From Microbacterium paulum (lineage in GTDB: Bacteria; Actinomycetota; Actinomycetes; Actinomycetales; Microbacteriaceae), in the NCBI RefSeq assembly GCF_015707995.1, contig NZ_JAAGRY010000040.1:1-32154 (forward strand): a stretch of DNA of 32,154 nucleotides, in the 5' to 3' direction. The position numbers were made by a program, and so were the translations under genes. Numbering within the stretch: the first letter of the stretch is position 1; each line of letters starts with the position of its first letter. The notes beneath the pieces are model-generated. The model saw nothing but the letters and a program-made list of their open reading frames with translations, ran no database searches and was not told the origin of the DNA. Below are positions 15,329 to 21,890 of this stretch, piece after piece.

Positions 15329-15388
15329 GGTCTGGTCGTGTCACCCGGCGATGGGGAGAACTCCCCATGGTCGGGCAGCGGGCGGCTC

Positions 15389-15394
15389 TACGCT
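15389..15394 (+). promoter_or_regulatory. -10 box of tadA (leaderless)
   Basis: TACGCT, 6 nt (GGAGCG) before the GTG at 15401. It selects the GTG over upstream in-frame starts, which run antisense to the effector operon. Confidence 0.55.
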
Positions 15395-15400
15395 GGAGCG

Positions 15401-15868
15401 GTGACCCTCCCCACCGACCCGTCCGACGATCGTGCGATCGCGCGCGCTCTCGCGCTCGCGGCGGTGGCGGCGCAGGCCGGCGAGATTCCCGTCGGTGCCG
15501 TCGTGACGGATGCCTCGGGCGCGATCATCGGCGAAGGCCGGAACCTGCGCGAAGAGAGCCACGACCCGACCGCGCACGCCGAGATCGTCGCCCTGCGCGG
15601 CGCGGCGGACACGCTCGGCTCGTGGAACCTCGACGGCTGCACCCTCACGGTGACGCTCGAACCGTGCCTCATGTGCGCGGGCGCGATTCTGCAGGCGCGG
15701 GTCGGCCGTGTCGTGTTCGGTGCGTGGGACGAGAAGGCCGGTGCCGCCGGCTCGGTGTACGACGTGCTGCGCGACCGGCGCCTACCCGTGCGCGCCGAAG
15801 TGGTCGGCGGGGTGCGCGAAACCGAGGCGCAGGCGCTGCTGCGCGCTTTCTTCGACGCGCGTCGCTGA
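15401..15868 (+). CDS. tadA: tRNA-specific adenosine deaminase
   Basis: A 155-residue zinc enzyme that converts adenosine 34 to inosine in tRNA-Arg(ACG), allowing it to read CGU, CGC and CGA. It has the deaminase motifs H59-A-E61 (TAHAEI) and P-C89-LM-C92 for zinc and proton shuttling. EIPVGAVV and GSWNLDGCTLTVTLEPC are typical TadA segments. Length matches the ~150-residue bacterial enzyme. The GTG start is set by a -10 box 6 nt upstream. It is divergent from the effector operon and convergent with the hydrolase 25 bp downstream. Confidence 0.93.
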   Translation: MTLPTDPSDDRAIARALALAAVAAQAGEIPVGAVVTDASGAIIGEGRNLREESHDPTAHAEIVALRGAADTLGSWNLDGCTLTVTLEPCLMCAGAILQARVGRVVFGAWDEKAGAAGSVYDVLRDRRLPVRAEVVGGVRETEAQALLRAFFDARR

Positions 15869-15893
15869 CGCGCTGAGGCCGTCGCGCCGGCGA

Positions 15894-17006
15894 TCAGTCC
15901 GACGAGCTGAGGATGATCGCCTCGGTCGGGGGAGCGGGGTCGGCGGGTGCGCCGATGTAGCCGATCACCTCGAGCAGGGCGCGGCGGAACAGGGCCGGGC
16001 GCTCGAGATGCGGCGAGTGTCCGACGCCCTCGAGCACGACCTCGGTGACCTCGCCGCCGGCGGCGCGGTAGGCGTCGAGCACGTCGCGGGTCTGCGAGAC
16101 CATCGGCTGCGCCGGGGCGACGTCGTCGCCCGGCCACCCGGGGATCACGCCGATCGCTCCCAAATGGTTGAGATCGAAGAACGAGGCATCCGACACGATG
16201 GCATCCACGGTTCCGTGCACCCACAGCACGGGCGGCTTCTGTGCGAGGTCGACGATGCCCGAGGTGTCGAAGTGGCCCGGCGCCATGGTGTTGAGCACGC
16301 CGAGGCGCCCGGGCGCGAAACCGGGCCAGTTCGGGCTCGCGACGCTGTCGCCGGGGTAGTTGCCGGTCGCCGTCGAGGTCGTGTTCATCGACGCGACCCA
16401 CAGGTCTTCGTGCTCGCTCGTGTAGCCCGGCGCGACATAGCCCGAACGGAACACACTGCGCGGCGAGGTGGGGGCGTCGTCGGTCGGGTCGGGGTCGGTG
16501 AGTCGCTGCACGAAGTCGGCGTTGGCGCCGCCGGCTCCGGTTCCCGCGTCGTCGTCGGTGAGCCGCGTGCCGTCGCGGCGCGTGCCGCCGAACCCGTACG
16601 GCGAGACCGGGGCTTGCAAAGTGAGCGAAAGCGCCGGGTGATCGAGGGCGTACTGCATGACGACGCCGCCGCCCATCGACCAGCCCACGAGATGCGCCGT
16701 CTCGATGCCGAGAGCGGTGAGGGTCGCGTGCACGTCGTCGCTGAAATCGCGGACGCCGCGCGTCGCGTCGACGGGCAGGCTCTCGGTGTCGCCGAAGCCG
16801 CGCAGGTCGATCGCGATGACCCGCAGATCGCTCGGCAGGTCTTGCATGAGCTCTTGCCAGAACAGGCTCGACGACACGTTTCCGTGGATCAGCACGACGG
16901 TCTGCTCGGCGGCCGTCGCGGGGTCGTCGCCCGCCCGCTCGAGGATGTTCACGGTCAGTCGATCGGTGTCGATGAGCCGCGAGGTGATGCCGTCCAAGAG
17001 GTTCAT
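15894..17006 (-). CDS. Alpha/beta-fold hydrolase
   Basis: A 370-residue soluble protein with the alpha/beta-hydrolase layout. It has oxyanion-hole HG at 41-42 (VVLIHGNVSSSLFW), IAIDLRGFGDT near 65-74, nucleophile elbow GWSMGG with S110, acid in VLWVHGTVDAIV, and catalytic His in LEGVGHSPH near the end. The long insert between about 150 and 260 (Gly/Asp/Thr-rich, with APGYTSEHEDLWVASMNTTSTA) is a cap domain. The substrate cannot be inferred. There is no signal peptide. The ATG at 17006 has TAGGAT 6 nt upstream, so the mRNA is probably leaderless; the gene is divergent from proC with only 73 bp between starts. Confidence 0.88.
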   Translation of the reverse strand: MNLLDGITSRLIDTDRLTVNILERAGDDPATAAEQTVVLIHGNVSSSLFWQELMQDLPSDLRVIAIDLRGFGDTESLPVDATRGVRDFSDDVHATLTALGIETAHLVGWSMGGGVVMQYALDHPALSLTLQAPVSPYGFGGTRRDGTRLTDDDAGTGAGGANADFVQRLTDPDPTDDAPTSPRSVFRSGYVAPGYTSEHEDLWVASMNTTSTATGNYPGDSVASPNWPGFAPGRLGVLNTMAPGHFDTSGIVDLAQKPPVLWVHGTVDAIVSDASFFDLNHLGAIGVIPGWPGDDVAPAQPMVSQTRDVLDAYRAAGGEVTEVVLEGVGHSPHLERPALFRRALLEVIGYIGAPADPAPPTEAIILSSSD

Positions 17007-17012
17007 GACCGC

Positions 17013-17018
17013 ATCCTA
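17013..17018 (-). promoter_or_regulatory. -10 box of hydrolase gene (leaderless)
   Basis: TAGGAT on the minus strand, 6 nt before the ATG at 17006. Confidence 0.6.
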
Positions 17019-17066
17019 CATCGCCCTCCCTTTCACCTGAATGAACTCTCAGTTACCCCTCATCCG

Positions 17067-17072
17067 TAGGAT
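17067..17072 (+). promoter_or_regulatory. -10 box of proC (leaderless)
   Basis: TAGGAT, then GGATGCC, then the ATG at 17080. The 7-nt spacing selects this ATG over in-frame ATGs at 17041 and 17071. Confidence 0.6.
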
Positions 17073-17079
17073 GGATGCC

Positions 17080-17913
17080 ATGGCTCACACCCTCCCCTCG
17101 ATCGCGATCCTCGGTGCCGGCTCGATGGGAGGTGCCATCGCGACGGGCCTGTCGCGCTCGGGTCTGGCGCCCCGGGTGACCGTCACCAACCGCACCGCGG
17201 CGAAGGCTTCGTCGCTCGCCGGCCTCGACGGCGTCACGACGGCGGCGCTCGCCGACGACCCGGGCGCGAACGCCGCGGCCGCGGCCGCCGCCGACATCGT
17301 GCTGGTCGGGGTGAAGCCGGTCATGGTGCCCGATCTGCTGCGCGAGATCGCGCCCGCCCTCCGCCCCGGCACGATCGTGGTGAGCCTCGCCGCGGGCGTC
17401 ACCCTCGCGACGTTCGAGGCGATCGTCGGCGATGGTGTTCCGGTCGTGCGCGCCATGCCGAACACGCCCGCCGTCGTGGGCAAGGCCGTCACCGGCGTGG
17501 CATCCGGTTCTGCGGCATCCGCTGCCGACGTCGCGCTCGTGCGCGCGCTGTTCGAGACGTGCGGCGTCGTGATCGAGGTGCCCGAGGCGCAGATCGACGC
17601 GCTGTCGTCGATCTCGGGGTCGGGCCCCGCCTACGTCTTCCTGCTGATCGAAGAGCTGACCGAGGCCGCCCGCGGCAAGGGTTTCAGCGACGCCGACGCG
17701 CGGCTCATGGCCGAGCAGACCTTCATCGGCGCCGCGGCGCTGCTCGATGCCACCCGCGAAGACCCCGCCGAGCTGCGCGGCCGCGTCACAAGCCCCAAGG
17801 GCACCACCGAGCGCGCGATTGCCGTGCTGCAGGGCGCGAACCTCGCGGGACTCTTCTCCGAGGCGACCGACGCCGCCGTCGCCCGCGCCGCCGAACTCGC
17901 CGCCGGCGCGTAA
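17080..17913 (+). CDS. proC: Pyrroline-5-carboxylate reductase
   Basis: A 277-residue cytosolic enzyme that reduces pyrroline-5-carboxylate to proline with NAD(P)H, the last step of proline synthesis. It has the Rossmann motif IAILGAGSMGGAI (8-20), substrate-site RAMPNTPAVVG, DALSSISGSGPAYVFLLIEEL, and the C-terminal signature LRGRVTSPKGTTERAI. Length is normal. In mycobacteria proC lies just before an excisionase-type HTH gene and the bS22 gene; here the same trio is interrupted by ktrAB and an ArsR-type regulator. It is convergent with ktrA across a repeat-rich 157-bp spacer. Confidence 0.96.
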   Translation: MAHTLPSIAILGAGSMGGAIATGLSRSGLAPRVTVTNRTAAKASSLAGLDGVTTAALADDPGANAAAAAAADIVLVGVKPVMVPDLLREIAPALRPGTIVVSLAAGVTLATFEAIVGDGVPVVRAMPNTPAVVGKAVTGVASGSAASAADVALVRALFETCGVVIEVPEAQIDALSSISGSGPAYVFLLIEELTEAARGKGFSDADARLMAEQTFIGAAALLDATREDPAELRGRVTSPKGTTERAIAVLQGANLAGLFSEATDAAVARAAELAAGA

Positions 17914-17943
17914 CCCCGCCCCGGCATCCCCGCCCACTTCCGC

Positions 17944-18021
17944 CGAGCCGCTATCTTTCGGCCGAGCCGCCACGTTCTGGCCCGCCGAAACATAGCGGCT
18001 CGCCCGAAACGTAGCGGCTCG
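17944..18021. repeat. Four-copy 18-bp element, two direct and two inverted
   Basis: Two forward copies (17944-17961, 17963-17980) and two reverse copies (17985-18002, 18004-18021) of a unit with consensus CGAGCCGCTACGTTTCGG. The outer-left and first-right copies pair over 17 of 18 bases with a single C-C mismatch. The last copy matches the consensus exactly; the second differs at three bases. It lies between the convergent ends of proC and ktrA, where it could act as a two-way terminator. The nested direct/inverted arrangement also resembles REP/BIME-type dispersed repeats. Confidence 0.75.
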
Positions 18022-18026
18022 CGCGC

Positions 18027-18061
18027 GAAGAAGAAGGAGAGGGAGGGGGAGAAGGAGAGAG
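18027..18061. other. 35-nt homopurine tract
   Basis: An uninterrupted run of A and G on the plus strand directly between the four-copy repeat and the ktrA stop (18071). The ktrA transcript would carry a C/U-only stretch just after its stop codon. Such purity is striking in DNA of this composition; function unknown. Confidence 0.7.
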
Positions 18062-18070
18062 CGCGCGGGG

Positions 18071-18742
18071 TCAGCGGTCGAGCGAGGCGAACCGCTCGAT
18101 GTCGCTGTTGGTGCCCGACACGATGATCAGGTCGTGGTTGGTGACCACGGTGTTCGCCTCCGCGTAGCGGAAGGGCTTGCCCGGGCTCTTCACCCCCACG
18201 ACGGTCACGTTGTACTTCGAGCGCACGCCGGACTCGTTCAGGCTGATGCCGCGGATGAACTTCGGCGGGTACATCTTGGCGAGCACGAAGTCGTCGTCGA
18301 ACCGGATGAAGTCGAGCATGCGCCCCGACACGAGGTGCGCGACCCGCTCGCCGGCCTCGCGCTCGGGGTAGATGACGTGGTTCGCGCCGACCCGGGCGAG
18401 GATCTTGCCGTGGCTCTGCGACACGGCCTTCGCCCAGATCTGCGGCACCTTCAGGTCGACGAGGTTCGCCGTGATGAGCACGGATGCCTCGATCGACGAC
18501 CCGACCGCGACGACCGCCACCTGAAAGTCCTGCGCCCCGATCTGCTTGAGCGCCTCGATGTTCCTCGCGTCGGCCTGCACCGTGTGGGTGACCCGCTCGG
18601 ACCACTTCTGCACGAGGTCGAGGCTCTCGTCGATCGCGAGCACCTCGCGATCGAGCCGGTCGAGCTCGCCGGCGCACGCCGCGCCGAAGCGGCCGAGGCC
18701 GATCACCAGAACGGGAGCGTCGCTGCGCAGTTGCTCAACCAA
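18071..18742 (-). CDS. ktrA: KtrA/TrkA-type potassium channel regulatory subunit
   Basis: A 223-residue cytosolic RCK protein that gates the KtrB channel in response to nucleotides. Residues 10-140 form the RCK_N Rossmann domain, with VLVIGLGRFG (11-20), acidic AIDESLDLVQKW, and QADARNIEALKQIGAQDFQVAVVAVG. The C-terminal ~70 residues form the RCK_C domain (LNESGVRSKYNVTVVGVK; NHDLIIVSGTNSDIERF). The start read here is TTG at 18742, overlapping the end of ktrB by 8 bp; no ATG or GTG fits better. This tight overlap implies translational coupling with ktrB. Confidence 0.9.
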   Translation of the reverse strand: MVEQLRSDAPVLVIGLGRFGAACAGELDRLDREVLAIDESLDLVQKWSERVTHTVQADARNIEALKQIGAQDFQVAVVAVGSSIEASVLITANLVDLKVPQIWAKAVSQSHGKILARVGANHVIYPEREAGERVAHLVSGRMLDFIRFDDDFVLAKMYPPKFIRGISLNESGVRSKYNVTVVGVKSPGKPFRYAEANTVVTNHDLIIVSGTNSDIERFASLDR

Positions 18743-20177
18743 CGATCGGCCTTTCCACGGGCAGCGAATAGTGCTGCGAATGGGATGTCGCGGCCACCGC
18801 CGCGGCGAGAGTCACTGTACCAACGCGCCCCATGAACATGGTCAGCGCGAGCACGTAGACGGCGGGATCGGGCAGGTTCGCTGTAAGCCCGGTCGACAGG
18901 CCCACGGTCGCGAATCCCGAGATCACGTCGAACAGCACGTCTTCGATGGGTGCCTTGGTGATCTGACCGATCGTGATCGTCGAGATCGCGCAGATCGTGG
19001 CGCCCCACGCGACGACCGACAGGGCGACCCGCTGCACGTCGCTCGGGATGCGCCGACCGAACGCCTGCACGCTCGGGCGTCCCTTGGCCTCGGACCAGAC
19101 GGCCAGGGCGAGCACGGCGAGGGTCGTCACCTTGATGCCGCCGGCGGTCGAGGCCGACCCGCCGCCGACGAACATCAGCATCGACCCGGCCACGAGCGAC
19201 GAGCCGTTCAGCTGCGAGATGTCGATGATCGAGAAGCCGCCCGAGCGGGTCATCGCCGAGAGGAAGAAGGCTTGGAAGGTGGTGTCCCAGGCATCCATCT
19301 CGCCGAACGTCTCGGGATTGTCGTACTCGAGCAGCAGGAACACCCCCGCGCCCACGAAGAACAGGATGACCGTCGTGATCACGGTGAGCTTGGCGTGCAG
19401 CGACCAGCGGCGCACGTGGAAGTGGTGGCGCCACAGCGTGAAGATCACCGGGAAGCCGATCGATCCGAGGAAGACGCCCGCCATCAGCACCGTCAGGAAG
19501 AAGTAGTCCTGCGCGAACGGCGTCAGGCCGCCGGCGTTCGGCGCGAAGCCGGTGTTCGTGAACGCCATCGCGGAGTAGAACGGCGCCTCCCACAGCGCCG
19601 TCACCGGGTCGACGCCGTTGATGAGAAGCGACGGGTAGAGGAGGATCGCCAGCGCCGCCTCGATGACGAGCGTCGACAGCGCGACGGTCGACAGCAGCTG
19701 ACCCACTTCGCCGAGGCGCACCGTCTGCCCCTCGTTGACCGGCCCGCCGTGGGCGCGGAGCGGGTTGGTGTCGCCCGCGGCGATGAGCTTCGCGCGGAGC
19801 CCGAGGCGCTTCGAGATGACGAGACCCAGAATGGATGCCAGGGTCAGCACACCGAGCGCGCCGACGTTCACGCCGATGTACACGATCACGTGGCCGAACG
19901 CCGACCAGTGCGTCGCCATGTCGACCGTGGACAGGCCGGTGACGCAGATGGTGGACACCGCGGTGAACAGCGCGTCGGCGAACGGCGTGCGCGTGCCGTC
20001 GGCCGATGCCGCCGGCAACGAGAACAGGACCGTGAACAGCAGGATGAGCGCGAGGAAGACGAGGACGGCGAACCGAGACGGCGAGGCCATCGCCAATTCG
20101 CGCAGTCCGTGACCGAAACGGGTGGCGGATGCGGCCAGGCGCCGCCCGGCGCGGACGACGACGGAGTGCTCCGCCAT
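18735..20177 (-). CDS. ktrB: KtrB/TrkH-type potassium transporter membrane subunit
   Basis: A 480-residue membrane protein of the TrkH/KtrB superfamily, with four M1-P-M2 repeats. The pore loops carry the conserved selectivity glycines: TAVSTICVTGLSTVD, AFTNTGFAPNAGGL, SAMTRSGGFSIID and SGFATVGLSTGL. GGGSASTAGGIKVTT after the third repeat is the flexible gating-loop region of KtrB. It takes up K+ together with KtrA, probably Na+-dependent in this subgroup. The ATG at 20177 has GGAGG 5 nt upstream. A TACCAT box at 20219-20224 could serve as -10. The divergent ArsR-type regulator 78 bp away is a candidate local regulator, which is inference. Confidence 0.93.
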   Translation of the reverse strand: MAEHSVVVRAGRRLAASATRFGHGLRELAMASPSRFAVLVFLALILLFTVLFSLPAASADGTRTPFADALFTAVSTICVTGLSTVDMATHWSAFGHVIVYIGVNVGALGVLTLASILGLVISKRLGLRAKLIAAGDTNPLRAHGGPVNEGQTVRLGEVGQLLSTVALSTLVIEAALAILLYPSLLINGVDPVTALWEAPFYSAMAFTNTGFAPNAGGLTPFAQDYFFLTVLMAGVFLGSIGFPVIFTLWRHHFHVRRWSLHAKLTVITTVILFFVGAGVFLLLEYDNPETFGEMDAWDTTFQAFFLSAMTRSGGFSIIDISQLNGSSLVAGSMLMFVGGGSASTAGGIKVTTLAVLALAVWSEAKGRPSVQAFGRRIPSDVQRVALSVVAWGATICAISTITIGQITKAPIEDVLFDVISGFATVGLSTGLTANLPDPAVYVLALTMFMGRVGTVTLAAAVAATSHSQHYSLPVERPIVG

Positions 20178-20182
20178 GACCG

Positions 20183-20224
20183 CCTCCTCTCCTCGTTCGC
20201 TGCCGCTGGGTCGTTGTCATGGTA
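20183..20224 (-). promoter_or_regulatory. ktrBA promoter -10 and ribosome site
   Basis: TACCAT on the minus strand (20219-20224) and GGAGG (20183-20187) upstream of the ATG at 20177; predicted leader about 35 nt. The divergent regulator's -10 lies only 20 bp away, so the two promoters nearly touch. Confidence 0.4.
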
Positions 20225-20243
20225 CTCGGGCGGCGGCGCGGGC

Positions 20244-20249
20244 TAACCT
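20244..20249 (+). promoter_or_regulatory. -10 box of ArsR-type regulator (leaderless)
   Basis: TAACCT, 6 nt (AAGGGC) before the ATG at 20256. Confidence 0.55.
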
Positions 20250-20255
20250 AAGGGC

Positions 20256-20669
20256 ATGGCGGACATCTTCGACGTGATCGCCGACGGTACCCGTCGGGAC
20301 ATTCTGCAGTTTCTGCGCGAGCGGGGGGCCTCGGGCGAGCACGGCACGAGCGTCTCGCACATCGTCGCCGAACTGCAGGTCAGCCAGCCGACGGTCTCGA
20401 AGCACCTGAAGGTGCTGCGCGAGGCCGAACTCGTCTCGGTGCGCGAAGAGGGCCAGCACCGCTACTACAGCCTGTCGACGGCGCCGCTCGACGAGGTCGA
20501 CGACTGGCTCGTCCCGTTCTTCGACGACGGCATCGCCGCCGCCGACGCGGCCGCCGCGGGCACGTCGCTGACCGATTCGGCCGCCGCCGCCGCCGACCTG
20601 GTGGGGCGCGCCGCGGCATCCACCAAGCACGCGTTCGAGAGCGTGCTGAAGAAGATCCCGGGGCGCTGA
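20256..20669 (+). CDS. ArsR-type winged-helix transcriptional regulator
   Basis: A 137-residue DNA-binding protein. Residues 1-80 form the winged helix: FDVIADGTRRDILQFL, recognition helix VSQPTVSKHLKVLREAELV, and wing VREEGQHRYYSL. The ELCVCDL-type metal site of ArsR/SmtB sensors is absent, so it probably does not sense metals at that site. The C-terminal 45 residues are Ala-rich and helical, ending STKHAFESVLKKIPGR, which looks amphipathic. Targets are unknown; it is divergent from ktrBA and upstream of the excisionase-type HTH gene. Confidence 0.82.
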   Translation: MADIFDVIADGTRRDILQFLRERGASGEHGTSVSHIVAELQVSQPTVSKHLKVLREAELVSVREEGQHRYYSLSTAPLDEVDDWLVPFFDDGIAAADAAAAGTSLTDSAAAAADLVGRAAASTKHAFESVLKKIPGR

Positions 20670-20702
20670 GCGGGCAAAGGTTCGCCACAGCGTTCACAGA
20701 GG

Positions 20703-20732
20703 TTTACACGCGCATCACCCGACCTTTAGGCT
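20703..20732 (+). promoter_or_regulatory. Promoter of excisionase-type HTH gene
   Basis: TTTACA (20703-20708), 18 nt, TAGGCT (20727-20732). This is the best -35/-10 pair in the window. The leader of ~57 nt contains the perfect palindrome GAGCCGCGCGGCTC (20752-20765). Confidence 0.55.
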
Positions 20733-20795
20733 GGGCGCGCGGCCGTTTCGTGAGCCGCGCGGCTCGGGGGAGCCCGGAACTCGGGGGATCAAGAC

Positions 20796-20987
20796 ATGGC
20801 AGAACTGTCGGACGTGCGATTTCTCACCGTCGCCGAGGTGGCGGAGATCATGCGGGTGTCGAAGATGACCGTCTACCGCCTCGTGCATTCGGGCGAGCTG
20901 CCGGCTGTGCGGTTCGGCCGCAGCTATCGCGTGCCCGAGACGGCCGTCACCGCCGCTCTGCAACGGCCAGTCGCCGACGTCGGCTAG
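20796..20987 (+). CDS. Excisionase/BldC-type helix-turn-helix protein
   Basis: A 63-residue DNA-binding protein with a single MerR/excisionase-type winged HTH: FLTVAEVAEIMRVSKMTVYRLVHSGELPAVRFGRSYRVPETAV. It corresponds to the small HTH protein conserved beside proC and the bS22 gene in mycobacteria (Rv0500A), so it is a chromosomal regulator and not evidence of a phage. There is no ligand-binding domain. The ATG at 20796 has a G-rich GGGGGA about 7 nt upstream. The TAG stop is also the start of a TAGACT -10 box for the next gene. Confidence 0.87.
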   Translation: MAELSDVRFLTVAEVAEIMRVSKMTVYRLVHSGELPAVRFGRSYRVPETAVTAALQRPVADVG

Positions 20988-20990
20988 ACT
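20985..20990 (+). promoter_or_regulatory. -10 box for bS22 gene, containing HTH stop codon
   Basis: TAGACT, whose first three bases are the TAG stop of the HTH gene. It predicts a start near 20997 and a leader of ~73 nt before the bS22 GTG at 21070. Confidence 0.45.
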
Positions 20991-21069
20991 GTTCCGAGGG
21001 CATTTTTCTGAAGTGCCGTTCCCGGGCGCGGCGATCCGCGTCCAGACCCCTGACATAGTGAGGTTTTCC

Positions 21070-21168
21070 GTGGGTTCAGTCATCAAGAAGCGCCGCAAGC
21101 GCATGGCGAAGAAGAAGCACCGCAAGCTGCTTCGCAAGACTCGCCACCAGCGCCGCAACAAGAAGTAA
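21070..21168 (+). CDS. Small ribosomal protein bS22 (AURKAIP1/COX24 domain)
   Basis: GTG to TAA, 32 residues, beginning MGSVIKKRRKRMAKKKHRKL; about half are Lys or Arg. This is the tiny basic protein conserved across Actinobacteria, Rv0500B in M. tuberculosis, found in mycobacterial 30S subunits and named bS22. It contacts rRNA near the decoding region according to published structures. GTGAGG lies 6 nt upstream of the GTG. Its leader (~73 nt) and a strong terminator 33 nt after the stop make it a compact transcription unit. It is often missed because of its size. Confidence 0.93.
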   Translation: MGSVIKKRRKRMAKKKHRKLLRKTRHQRRNKK

Positions 21169-21200
21169 TCGCGGCACTGGATTCTCAGTAATCTGCACCG

Positions 21201-21234
21201 AGCGCCTGTCCGGCTGGACGGGCGCTTCGTGTTT
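21201..21234 (+). terminator. Rho-independent terminator after bS22 gene
   Basis: AGCGCCTGTCC (21201-21211), loop GGCT, then GGACGGGCGCT (21216-21226): an 11-bp stem with one T-G pair, followed by TCGTGTTT. This is the clearest intrinsic terminator in the window. Confidence 0.8.
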
Positions 21235-21274
21235 CCACCGGTGACCGATCGAGCCGCCCCGTGGCCGGATCGGG

Positions 21275-21280
21275 CAGGAT
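21275..21280 (+). promoter_or_regulatory. -10 box of glutaredoxin-like gene (leaderless)
   Basis: CAGGAT, then GGATGCC, then the GTG at 21288. The same linker and spacing occur at proC and upp, favouring this GTG over the ATG at 21261. Confidence 0.5.
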
Positions 21281-21287
21281 GGATGCC

Positions 21288-21545
21288 GTGACGACACTCA
21301 CGCTCATCTCCAAACCCGACTGCCATCTGTGCGACGTGGCGCGCGAGATCGTCGACGTGGTCGTCGCCGATCTGCCCGAGAACGACATCGAGATCGAAGA
21401 GGTGTCGATCCTCGACGACCCGGCGCTGTACGACGCATGGTGGGAGAAGATCCCGGTCGTGCTGATCGACGATCACCTGCACGCGCACTGGCGCCTCGAC
21501 GCGGCGCGGCTGCGCGCCGCCCTGACACAGACGGAGAACGCATGA
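21288..21545 (+). CDS. Glutaredoxin-like protein (CxxC)
   Basis: An 85-residue thioredoxin-fold protein from the GTG at 21288. It has the redox motif K-P-D-C-H-L-C near residues 9-15 (DCHLCDVAREIVD), the strand EIEEVSILDDP, and the cis-Pro segment EKIPVVLIDDHLHAHWRLD. This is the glutaredoxin-like/DUF836 group; similar proteins lie near the bS22 locus in mycobacteria. It probably acts in cytosolic thiol-disulfide exchange, partner unknown. Its stop overlaps the ATG of the Dabb gene (ATGA), so the two are coupled. Confidence 0.82.
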   Translation: MTTLTLISKPDCHLCDVAREIVDVVVADLPENDIEIEEVSILDDPALYDAWWEKIPVVLIDDHLHAHWRLDAARLRAALTQTENA

Positions 21546-21841
21546 CCGTGCGACACGTGGTGGCCTGGAAGCTCGCCACCGAAGACCCGACCGAGCGCGC
21601 CGCCCAGGCGCAGAAGATCGCCGACGACCTGAACGCGCTCGCCGGCGTCGTGCCCGAGATCGAGAGCATCGCGGTGGGGCCCGACGTCGTCGGCGGCGCC
21701 AACTGGGACGTCGTGCTCGTCGCCGACTTCGCCGACGAGGCCGCACTCGACGCGTACCAGACGAACCCTGACCACCAGGCCGTGGTCGGGTACGTGCGCT
21801 CGGTCGTCGCCGACCGCGTCGCGGTCGACTACGAGGTCTGA
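21542..21841 (+). CDS. Dabb (stress-responsive alpha/beta-barrel) family protein
   Basis: A 99-residue protein starting MTVRHVVAWKLA, the typical Dabb beginning, where the His of RHVV is conserved. ALAGVVPEIESIAVGPDV and NWDVVLVADFADEAALDAYQTNPDHQAVVGYV fit the dimeric ferredoxin-like fold. Members include plant stress proteins and some cyclases, but most bacterial ones have no known function. It is co-transcribed with the glutaredoxin-like gene through a 4-bp ATGA overlap and is convergent with the ABC importer operon. Confidence 0.85.
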   Translation: MTVRHVVAWKLATEDPTERAAQAQKIADDLNALAGVVPEIESIAVGPDVVGGANWDVVLVADFADEAALDAYQTNPDHQAVVGYVRSVVADRVAVDYEV

Positions 21842-21848
21842 GCCGCCG

Positions 21849-21889
21849 GGGCCGCGGGGACGTGCCGGGGCGGCCGCGGCGCGCGGCCC
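21849..21889. terminator. Inverted repeat between convergent Dabb and ABC operon
   Basis: GGGCCGCG (21849-21856) and CGCGGCCC (21882-21889) are perfect 8-bp complements around a 25-nt G-rich loop, filling the gap between two convergent stops. A two-way terminator is plausible; there is no T-run. Confidence 0.4.
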
Positions 21890-21890
21890 G

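Noticed and set aside
15302..15368. N-terminal extension of the effector frame up to 15368
   Set aside because: The extension overlaps the EspC-like gene out of frame and is Arg-rich; the ATG at 14966 gives a T7SS signal and an ATGA overlap.
20796..20987. Excisionase of a prophage or integrative element
   Set aside because: No integrase, attachment-site repeats or phage genes nearby; the protein and its bS22 neighbour are conserved actinobacterial chromosomal genes.
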